Positions 1-4,900 of a DNA stretch of 6,092 nucleotides are shown in pieces. Position numbers and translations under genes: made by a program. Each line of letters opens with the position of its first letter. Positions within the stretch are counted from its first letter, which is position 1. Under the pieces are notes generated by a model. The model saw only the letters and a list, made by a program, of their open reading frames with translations, searched no databases and was not told where the DNA came from. Location: the NCBI GenBank assembly GCA_029934735.1, contig JAOZLR010000165.1, forward strand, positions 1 through 6,092, in the 5' to 3' direction. Source of the stretch: Bacteroidales bacterium. Its GTDB lineage: Bacteria > Bacteroidota > Bacteroidia > Bacteroidales > JAADJA01.

Positions 1-596
1 TCAGTTCCGTATCGGTTTGCAGTTATATTGAAAGTTCTGTTAATCATTCCGTGGACTGGTACTGCTTGCTGTGCATATGGCAATACTAAATTTGAAGGGT
101 GACAGATAATATCAGCACCTTTCATAGCGAGGATGCGCCAAACCTCAGGGAATATCCAGTCAAAACAGATTAGTATTCCGATTTTGCAAAATCCAATATC
201 AAAAACAGGAAGTCCCAGATTGCCTATCTCAAAAATTTCTTTTTCATTCAGGAAAAGATGAATTTTTCTGTATTTACCTAATAATCCTTCAGGGCTGACA
301 AGTGCAGATGAGTTGTAAAGGTTGTTATTCTCGCGTTCGTTAAAACCTGCAACAATATGTAAATCGTATTTTCTGGCTTCATCAATAAGAAAATCAATAA
401 ACCTGCTGTTTATCGTTTCTTCAGCATTTTCAAAAGCATGATCTTTTGAAACAAAATTATATCCCGAATTTGCCAACTCGGGTAAAACAATCAGATCGGC
501 ATCTTGTGCCATGGGCATAAGACTTTTTATTTTCTTAATATTTGTTTCCTGATTGCCAAGCACAGGACTAAACTGCATAAATCCGGCTTTTATCAT
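1..596 (-). CDS. Carbon-nitrogen hydrolase (nitrilase superfamily), 3' end missing
   Basis: 198 codons are visible from an ATG at 596; the C-terminus lies beyond the left edge. Members of this superfamily hydrolyse non-peptide C-N bonds (amides, nitriles, carbamoyl groups) in the cytoplasm using a Glu-Lys-Cys triad. All three triad sites are present: E40 in LPELANSGY, K111 in KYRKIHLF, and C144 in ILICFDWIFPE. The strand-helix segment INRTFNITANRYGT near residues 185-198 is also typical. A full-length protein would be about 260-290 residues, so roughly the last quarter is missing. The start codon overlaps the tsaC stop as ATGA, which implies translational coupling. The motifs resemble the N-carbamoylputrescine amidase/omega-amidase type branches, but the substrate cannot be assigned from the sequence. 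Family is secure, specificity is not. Confidence 0.93.
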   Translation of the reverse strand, partial: MIKAGFMQFSPVLGNQETNIKKIKSLMPMAQDADLIVLPELANSGYNFVSKDHAFENAEETINSRFIDFLIDEARKYDLHIVAGFNERENNNLYNSSALVSPEGLLGKYRKIHLFLNEKEIFEIGNLGLPVFDIGFCKIGILICFDWIFPEVWRILAMKGADIICHPSNLVLPYAQQAVPVHGMINRTFNITANRYGT

Positions 597-1156
597 TGTC
601 TGATTATATCAAATTCTCCGTTATCATTAATCTTTATTATCGTTGAGGCTTTGGTCTTATTAACTATATTTCTGTTTGATTCCACGATATAATCAACCCT
701 GTTTTTAATTACTTCCGAAATATCTCTGAATATATAGGGGGCAGTATCCCCTGACAGGTTAGCAGAAGTTGAAACAATTGGTTTACCAAATTCTTCGATC
801 AACCGGCTGCAAAATTCATCTTTAACAATCCGAATTCCGATTGTGCCATCTTTATGGATTACGTTTTTTGCCAGATTCTTAGCACCTGAATATATAATAG
901 TGGTCGGTTTGTCAATACTTTCAATTAAATCCCAGATTATTGGCGGTAAAACTTCTACATACTTTTTTAACTGGGAAGCCTTGCAAAGCAGAACTATATA
1001 GCTTGTATCCGCACTCCTGCTCTTAATCTTATAAACTTTTGAAACAGCCGATTTGTTAGTGGCATCACATCCAATACCCCATATTGTATCGGTTGGATAA
1101 AGAATTGTTCCGCCGCCTTTTAAAACTTTTATTGTTTTTTTTATATCTTCTTCCAT
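593..1156 (-). CDS. tsaC: Threonylcarbamoyl-AMP synthase (TsaC/YrdC/Sua5 family)
   Basis: This 187-residue protein matches the single-domain YrdC/TsaC form; it lacks the extra C-terminal Sua5 domain. The family makes L-threonylcarbamoyl-AMP from threonine, bicarbonate and ATP, the first step in t6A37 synthesis on tRNAs that read ANN codons. Visible motifs are GGGTILYPTDTIWGIGCDA (residues 14-32), the basic K-x-R nucleotide-binding motif KIKSRS (43-48), the GTIGIRI strand (104-110) and the signature STSANLSG (129-136). The segment that normally reads like RPGPLT is divergent here (DKPTTIIYS). The ATG at 1156 directly follows the TAA of the glycosyltransferase gene, and the stop overlaps the next gene by 4 bases. 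The family also contains YciO-like proteins of uncertain role; short length and intact signature favour TsaC. Confidence 0.9.
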   Translation of the reverse strand: MEEDIKKTIKVLKGGGTILYPTDTIWGIGCDATNKSAVSKVYKIKSRSADTSYIVLLCKASQLKKYVEVLPPIIWDLIESIDKPTTIIYSGAKNLAKNVIHKDGTIGIRIVKDEFCSRLIEEFGKPIVSTSANLSGDTAPYIFRDISEVIKNRVDYIVESNRNIVNKTKASTIIKINDNGEFDIIRQ

Positions 1157-2146
1157 TTATTCGATTCGTTTTAAAAGTTCATTTTTATCAATTGTCGTTG
1201 CACATTTGAAATGGTCTTCCGGACAGTCTTTCAGTCCATGAAGTCCGCAAGGCTTACATTTTAGCTTTTCTTTTGTCTGAACTATAATAGAATCTTCTGA
1301 CATCGGCCCAAATCCGAACGAAGGCACTGTGGAACAAAAGATTGCCGTTATTTTTGCATTTACTGCCGAAGCTAGATGTAAAGGTGCTGAGTCGTTCATA
1401 AAATTCATTACCGCGTCCTTCATCAAAGCTGCCGATTCCAGAAAATTTAATTTACCGGCAAGATTCATTGAATTGCTATGTCCCGATTTATTGATTATTG
1501 AGTTGCAAAGTTCGGAATCATTTTTTGAGCCGAGAAAATAAACTCTGATATCTTTATCAATATCTTTTATGAATTCTATCCACTTTTCTTCAGGATATTG
1601 TTTCGTAAACCAAAGAGAAGCTGGTGATACAGTTATATATTTTGCAGTCTTAAATTGTGACATTTTCGCATAATCGCGCGGTAATGGGTAAAGTTTTACA
1701 GGGAACAGGCTCTCGTCAGTAAAACGTTTTACAAGGTTTATGTTTCGCTCTGTTTCGTGTATTTCACCGTTGTGTATTGTGTGTTTTATTCTGATATTGA
1801 AAAATGGGGAAAATGGGTTTTTGTTGAATCCAACCTTCAGTTTTGCTCCTGACAGTATTGTTATTAAGCCACTTGATGCAAACCTCTGGATGTTTATCAC
1901 AGAGTCATATTTATTTTCCCTGATCTCCTGAATCAGTTTTCTGAAATTTTTATATTTATCCTTCGATTTATCCCAAATTAAAAGGGCATGAAGGAATGGG
2001 TGTCCGTCAAATAGTCTTTCATTTCCCTTTTTAAGAAGGAAATCAATTTCTGCATCAGGGTAGTGATAATGTAACTTTTCCAGGACTGGTGTTGCCAGTA
2101 TCACATCACCAATGGATGCTGTTTGTATAATCAGGATTTTTTTCAA
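1157..2146 (-). CDS. Glycosyltransferase family 9 (LPS heptosyltransferase-like), TTG start
   Basis: A 329-residue GT-B enzyme of family GT9, which transfers ADP-heptose to lipopolysaccharide inner core on the cytoplasmic face of the inner membrane. The N-terminus MKKILIIQTASIGDVILATP holds the family SIGD motif with the likely catalytic base D14. Residues 174-192 (SPASLWFTKQYPEEKW region) match the donor-phosphate-binding block with K182. NDSAPLHLASAVN (251-263) is the sugar-nucleotide signature, and the C-terminal Cys cluster C297, C300, C308, C315 is common in this family. The start is TTG: the frame upstream has a stop 15 bases before it and contains no ATG, and residue 1 fits the family's usual N-terminus. 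It lies 26 bp after dapD and abuts tsaC. Exact acceptor is unknown; no other LPS genes are in view, so no waaF/waaC symbol is given. Confidence 0.9.
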   Translation of the reverse strand: MKKILIIQTASIGDVILATPVLEKLHYHYPDAEIDFLLKKGNERLFDGHPFLHALLIWDKSKDKYKNFRKLIQEIRENKYDSVINIQRFASSGLITILSGAKLKVGFNKNPFSPFFNIRIKHTIHNGEIHETERNINLVKRFTDESLFPVKLYPLPRDYAKMSQFKTAKYITVSPASLWFTKQYPEEKWIEFIKDIDKDIRVYFLGSKNDSELCNSIINKSGHSNSMNLAGKLNFLESAALMKDAVMNFMNDSAPLHLASAVNAKITAIFCSTVPSFGFGPMSEDSIIVQTKEKLKCKPCGLHGLKDCPEDHFKCATTIDKNELLKRIE

Positions 2147-2172
2147 TTTTATTTTTTCAAATTATTTAATAA

Positions 2173-2991
2173 CTACACTGCCACATTATAATCTCTTAGA
2201 GCATCATTAAGCGAAGTTTTCAAATCGGTAGAAGTTTTTCTTTTACCTATAATCAATGCACAAGAAACGTTAAATTCTCCTGCATTAAATTTTTTAGTGT
2301 ACGAACCTGGAATCACAACCGACCTCGCAGGCACTCTGCCTTTTATCTCCACTGGTTCACTACCGGTGACATCAATAATCTTTGTTGAGTTCGTAATCAC
2401 TACATTTGCACCGAGAACAGCTTCCTGTTCAACTTTTACACCTTCCACTACAATGCTTCTTGAGCCAATGAAACAACCGTCTTCTATAATAACAGGTGCA
2501 GCCTGAACAGGTTCAAGAACTCCACCAATTCCAACGCCACCACTGAGATGTACATTTTTTCCTATTTGTGCGCAAGAACCAACGGTAGCCCAGGTGTCAA
2601 CCATAGTGCCGCCATCCACGTAAGCACCTATATTAATATAAGAAGGCATCATAACAACTCCTCTTGCTATATATGCTCCATATCTTGCCAAAGCATGAGG
2701 TACAACACGTACTCCAAGTTTTTTATAGCCCGTCTTTAAATCAATCTTGTCGTGAAACTCAAAGGGTCCCACCTCTGTGGTTTCCATTTTTTGTATTGGA
2801 AAGTATAAGATTACTGCCTTTTTTATCCATTCATTAACTTTCCATCCATTTCTGTCGGGCTGTGCAACCCTGACTTCTCCTTTATCCAACATTTCAATAA
2901 CCTGTCGGATACTGGATGTATGTTTATCTGATGACAATAAATCTCTGTTTACCCAGGCTTCTTCGATGTTTTGTTTCAATTCTTCACTCAT
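2173..2991 (-). CDS. dapD: 2,3,4,5-tetrahydropyridine-2,6-dicarboxylate N-succinyltransferase
   Basis: DapD transfers succinyl from succinyl-CoA to tetrahydrodipicolinate in the succinylase branch of diaminopimelate/lysine synthesis, supplying meso-DAP for peptidoglycan and lysine for protein. The 272 residues are close to the E. coli length (about 274). The N-terminal helical domain (1-100) contains the QPDRNGWKVNEWIKKAVILYF block (44-64). It is followed by left-handed beta-helix hexapeptide repeats, with the near-invariant stretch around MVDTWATVGSCAQIGKNVHL (130-149), GGVGIGGVLEP (151-161) and EDGCFIGSRSIVVEGV (170-185). The family works as a cytoplasmic trimer with active sites between subunits. 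The ATG at 2991 gives the usual N-terminus. It is probably the first gene of the minus-strand operon, reading from a TAnnTTTG-type promoter just upstream. Confidence 0.97.
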   Translation of the reverse strand: MSEELKQNIEEAWVNRDLLSSDKHTSSIRQVIEMLDKGEVRVAQPDRNGWKVNEWIKKAVILYFPIQKMETTEVGPFEFHDKIDLKTGYKKLGVRVVPHALARYGAYIARGVVMMPSYINIGAYVDGGTMVDTWATVGSCAQIGKNVHLSGGVGIGGVLEPVQAAPVIIEDGCFIGSRSIVVEGVKVEQEAVLGANVVITNSTKIIDVTGSEPVEIKGRVPARSVVIPGSYTKKFNAGEFNVSCALIIGKRKTSTDLKTSLNDALRDYNVAV

Positions 2992-3009
2992 GTTTTAAAA
3001 TAATGTAGT

Positions 3010-3017
3010 CAAAAGTA
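3010..3017 (-). promoter_or_regulatory. Candidate Bacteroidota -7 box for dapD
   Basis: On the minus strand this reads TACTTTTG, an exact match to the TAnnTTTG consensus of the Bacteroidota primary sigma factor. Transcription would start near 3003-3005, giving a leader of only about 12-14 bases before the dapD ATG. No clean TTTG -33 element sits at the usual 19-21 base spacing; a TTTCC lies in that position and a TTTG lies too close. Motif match seen, promoter activity inferred. Confidence 0.45.
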
Positions 3018-3049
3018 TTAAATTTTTACAAAGTAAGGAAACTTCTTTA

Positions 3050-3057
3050 TAATTTTG
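3050..3057 (+). promoter_or_regulatory. Candidate Bacteroidota -7 box for ruvX
   Basis: Reads TAATTTTG, an exact TAnnTTTG match, 28 bases before the ruvX ATG. The predicted start of transcription is near 3062-3065, leaving a leader of about 20-25 bases. The -33 region is AT-rich (TTTTTACA near 3023-3030) without a clear TTTG. It lies about 33 bases from the opposing dapD box, so the two promoters would be close enough to influence each other. Confidence 0.5.
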
Positions 3058-3085
3058 CACCGATTTTTTAGTTATAAATGTCATA

Positions 3086-3508
3086 ATGGGTAGAATTATT
3101 GCAATTGATTACGGAAGAAAAAGGGTAGGGTTAGCCGTAACTGATGAATTGAAAATGATTGCAAACCCATTAACAACAGTTCATTCAAAGGATATTATTA
3201 GTTTTTTGAAGGAGTATTGTGCAAATGAAATAGTTGAATGCTTTGTTGTGGGTGAGCCGAGGCAGATGGATTACACTCCGTCAGAATCAATGAGGTTCAT
3301 CACTCCTTTTGTTAAGAAATTAAAAAAAGAGATACCCGAAATACCTGTGGAGATGGCTGATGAGCGATTTACGTCAAAGATTGCAAGTCAGGCGATGATA
3401 ACCGCAGGATTGAAAAAAAAGGATAGGCAAAATAAAGCATTGGTCGATAAGATCAGTGCGGTTTTAATTTTGCAATCATATCTTGAATTGAAAAGTAATA
3501 TGTTTTGA
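3086..3508 (+). CDS. ruvX: RuvX/YqgF family Holliday-junction resolvase-like nuclease
   Basis: A 140-residue RNase H-fold protein of the YqgF/RuvX family, close to the usual 135-150 residues. The family is implicated in Holliday-junction resolution and in processing the 5' end of pre-16S rRNA; the present sequence does not separate these roles. Visible features are the N-terminal AIDYGRKRVGLAVTD (6-20) with acid D8, FVVGEP (53-58) with E57, the DERFTS motif (92-97) and the C-terminal KALVDKISAVLILQSYL (117-133) with D121. These acids are the expected metal ligands. The ATG at 3086 is the family start; it overlaps by one base the stop of a two-codon frame beginning at 3078. First gene of the plus-strand cluster, with 52 bp to def. 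Confidence 0.95.
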   Translation: MGRIIAIDYGRKRVGLAVTDELKMIANPLTTVHSKDIISFLKEYCANEIVECFVVGEPRQMDYTPSESMRFITPFVKKLKKEIPEIPVEMADERFTSKIASQAMITAGLKKKDRQNKALVDKISAVLILQSYLELKSNMF

Positions 3509-3560
3509 TAGATATCTTTTCTCTTGATATTTATTAAGAATTTGAAATTAGGTTTTATTT

Positions 3561-4136
3561 ATGGTTTTACCAATATTAGCATACGGACATCCAACACTTC
3601 GGAGAATATCAGAGGATATTGAGAAAGATTATCCCGGTTTGGATGAGCTTGTTGAAGATATGTTTGATACAATGTACTTAACATCAGGCGTAGGGCTGGC
3701 AGCTCCACAGGTGGGCAAATCTATTAGATTATTTATTGTTGATGCTGCTCCTTTTGCAGAAGATGTGCCTGAAGCAAAAGGGTTTAAAAAAGTATTTATC
3801 AATGCTCAGATTGTTGAGGAAAAAGGGGAGGAATGGAGTTTTAACGAAGGTTGCCTGAGCTTGCCCGATATTCGTGAAGATGTAATCCGCAAGCCTGGTA
3901 TAAGAATACAGTATTATGATGAAAACTTTGAATATCACGATGACAGGATTACCAAAGTTATGGCGAGGATTATTCAGCATGAGTATGATCATCTTGAGGG
4001 AGTGCTTTTTGTTGATAGAATTTCCAATATACGTAAGATGTTGCTTAAACGGAAACTCTCAGATATTTCAAAAGGCAATATTGATGTTGATTACAAAATG
4101 ATTTTTCCGAAAAAGAAAAAAGGTAGAAAAAGATAG
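3561..4136 (+). CDS. def: Peptide deformylase
   Basis: Deformylase removes the N-formyl group from nascent proteins at the ribosome exit, using a bound divalent metal, usually Fe2+. The three diagnostic motifs are complete: GVGLAAPQ (43-50, Q50), EGCLS (96-100, metal ligand C98) and HEYDH (140-144, ligands H140 and H144, general base E141). At 191 residues it is longer than E. coli Def (about 169). The extra length comes from a loop around 64-90 before motif 2 and a Lys/Arg-rich tail KKKKGRKR, which might contact rRNA (inference). The start ATG at 3561 gives the canonical MVLPILAYGHPTLR beginning. It follows ruvX by 52 bp, in which no convincing promoter or terminator was seen. Confidence 0.98.
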   Translation: MVLPILAYGHPTLRRISEDIEKDYPGLDELVEDMFDTMYLTSGVGLAAPQVGKSIRLFIVDAAPFAEDVPEAKGFKKVFINAQIVEEKGEEWSFNEGCLSLPDIREDVIRKPGIRIQYYDENFEYHDDRITKVMARIIQHEYDHLEGVLFVDRISNIRKMLLKRKLSDISKGNIDVDYKMIFPKKKKGRKR

Positions 4137-4160
4137 TGATTAACTTAAAATATGAATAAT

Positions 4161-4192
4161 AAACCCCGTAGGGGTGGTATGTTGGTAGAAAA
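4161..4192 (+). repeat. Intergenic palindrome-led repeat unit (Bacteroidota type)
   Basis: A perfect five-pair hairpin with a three-base loop (ACCCC, GTA, GGGGT at 4163-4175) is followed by GGTATGTTGGTAGAAAA. I recall near-identical intergenic units, a CCC-GTA-GGG core followed by a TGG...TTGGTAGAAA tail, as dispersed repeats in many Bacteroidota genomes, but cannot verify this here. There is no T-tract after the stem, so it is not a standard Rho-independent terminator. It lies 27 bp after the def stop. Confidence 0.5.
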
Positions 4193-4210
4193 TCAGTCTG
4201 AAAGTAAACA

Positions 4211-4266
4211 GTTTTGGCGAAATTTTTGCTAACGGAGCTTGCGAAGAGCAAAAATTGTGACAAAAT
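4211..4266. repeat. 56-bp imperfect inverted repeat (long stem-loop)
   Basis: Ten-base perfect arms AATTTTTGCT (4221-4230) and AGCAAAAATT (4247-4256) enclose a 16-base loop. Outside them a symmetric 4x4 interior loop (GCGA / GTGA) leads to a second stem, TTTTG (4212-4216) with CAAAA (4261-4265). The interior loop could itself close with G-A, C-G and G-U pairs. The element lies between def and the lipoprotein gene. With no T-run after either arm it is a poor terminator on either strand. It could be an RNA processing or stability element, a dispersed repeat, or part of a 5' leader for the lipoprotein. Structure seen, role unknown. Confidence 0.6.
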
Positions 4267-4306
4267 AAATGAAAACCAAGAAATATAATAATAAATATAT
4301 ATACAA

Positions 4307-4825
4307 ATGAAGTACAACAAAATTTTTAGTTTGATATTTTTGGGGCTGATAATTGCATCCTGCTCATCCCCACAGCAGAAAATGAAATCGACAATTCAGG
4401 AACAGGAAAAAGCGTTTTACGCATCTCAGCCTGGCGATGCTAATTTGGCCATAGTTTTGATTAATTCATATGTTAGCTATGTCGATAATTATCCGTCGGA
4501 TGTTGATGCTCCGGAGTTTCTATTTAAAGCAGCCGACATTGCTATGAATATGAACAAGCCTCAACAGGCAATTAAGTTGTTTCAAAGAATTATTGGTGAT
4601 TATTCCGATTTTGATAAATTGCCACAATGCTTGTTTTTACAGGGATATATTTATGAAAATAACCTTGGAAATCTTCAAAAAGCAAAAGAAATCTATCAGG
4701 AATTTCTTGAGAAATATCCCAATGATGAATTTGCCGATGATGCTGAAGTTTCATTGAAGAATCTTGGCAAATCTCCCGAACAATTGATTAAGGAGTTTGA
4801 AGAGAAATCAAAGTCGCAGGAGTAG
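4307..4825 (+). CDS. Small TPR-repeat lipoprotein
   Basis: A 172-residue protein with a lipoprotein signal: a short basic N-terminus, hydrophobic residues 6-17 and lipobox IASC with C19 as the lipidated residue, so it is exported and membrane-anchored. The residues after C19 (SSPQQK) show no acidic Bacteroidota surface-export signal, suggesting a periplasm-facing location. The mature part holds two clear TPR-like helix pairs at about 69-101 (FLFKAADIAM..., QQAIKLFQRIIGDY) and 106-139 (CLFLQGYIYENNLGNLQKA..., EFLEKYP). A partial third lies at 140-154, and a preceding helix covers 44-62. The tail is Lys/Glu-rich. The organisation recalls BamD/CpoB-type envelope scaffolds, but it is shorter and no partner can be named. 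The ATG at 4307 is set by the signal peptide. It lies 170 bp after def, an untranslated stretch filled by the repeats above. Confidence 0.85.
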   Translation: MKYNKIFSLIFLGLIIASCSSPQQKMKSTIQEQEKAFYASQPGDANLAIVLINSYVSYVDNYPSDVDAPEFLFKAADIAMNMNKPQQAIKLFQRIIGDYSDFDKLPQCLFLQGYIYENNLGNLQKAKEIYQEFLEKYPNDEFADDAEVSLKNLGKSPEQLIKEFEEKSKSQE

Positions 4826-4834
4826 TTATAGCCT

Positions 4835-4849
4835 AATCCTGTGAGGATT
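4835..4849 (+). repeat. Short palindrome with 3-base loop
   Basis: AATCCT, GTG, AGGATT: six perfect pairs with a three-base loop, starting 10 bases after the lipoprotein stop. It has the same build as the unit at 4163-4175. No T-tract follows, so it is not a typical terminator, although its place right after the stop would suit an RNA 3'-end stabiliser. GGATTG, part of its right arm, recurs as GGGTTG at 4865 and 4883. Confidence 0.5.
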
Positions 4850-4856
4850 GTGAAAT

Positions 4857-4887
4857 GGCTCTGCGGGTTGATGACCCTTGCAGGGTT
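4857..4887 (+). promoter_or_regulatory. Overlapping alternative hairpins in the mnmA leader
   Basis: Two mutually exclusive folds share this DNA. One is CTGCGGGT (4861-4868) pairing with ACCC (4874-4877) and GCAG (4880-4883), with a two-base bulge and a five-base loop; C4859-G4885 and G-U pairs extend it outward. The other is a small hairpin with a three-base loop, ACCCT, TGC, AGGGT (4874-4886). Both end just before the purine-rich tract ahead of the mnmA ATG, so either could affect translation start. Pairing seen; regulatory role is inference. Confidence 0.35.
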
Positions 4888-4888
4888 G

Positions 4889-4897
4889 AGAGGAAGG
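4889..4897 (+). promoter_or_regulatory. Shine-Dalgarno-like purine tract before mnmA
   Basis: AGAGGAAGG ends three bases before the mnmA ATG; its GAGG core lies seven bases upstream, ideal Shine-Dalgarno spacing. The other complete genes here have AT-rich leaders without such a tract, as is normal in Bacteroidota. It supports the chosen ATG at 4901 but may simply be the end of the adjoining repeat. Confidence 0.4.
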
Positions 4898-4900
4898 AAA

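Noticed and set aside
504..692. Plus-strand open frame opposite the hydrolase and tsaC
   Set aside because: It lies antisense to two clearly recognisable genes and has no domain features.
3509..3560. GATATC/GATAT inverted match and TTTG...TAGGTTTT as a terminator and promoter between ruvX and def
   Set aside because: The stem is only five or six AT-rich pairs with no following T-run, and TAGGTTTT lacks the final G of the -7 box. Nothing firm is supported in this gap.
4163..4175. ACCCC-GTA-GGGGT as a Rho-independent terminator after def
   Set aside because: The stem is GC-rich, but the following bases are GGTATGTTGG rather than a T-run on either strand.
4182..4216. CAGTTTTG (4209-4216) with upstream TTG as a promoter for the lipoprotein gene
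   Set aside because: It differs from TAnnTTTG in its first base, the spacer of 24 bases is long, and it overlaps the stem-loop, so the match may be accidental.
4137..4306. Riboswitch or tRNA-like RNA gene in the def-lipoprotein gap
   Set aside because: The hairpins do not form a cloverleaf and I recognise no known riboswitch core; the stretch fits repeat elements better.
4045..4320. Minus-strand open frame of 91 codons covering the end of def and the following gap
   Set aside because: It is a low-complexity, Phe/Tyr/Ser-rich reading of AT-rich DNA overlapping the def tail, with no family motif.
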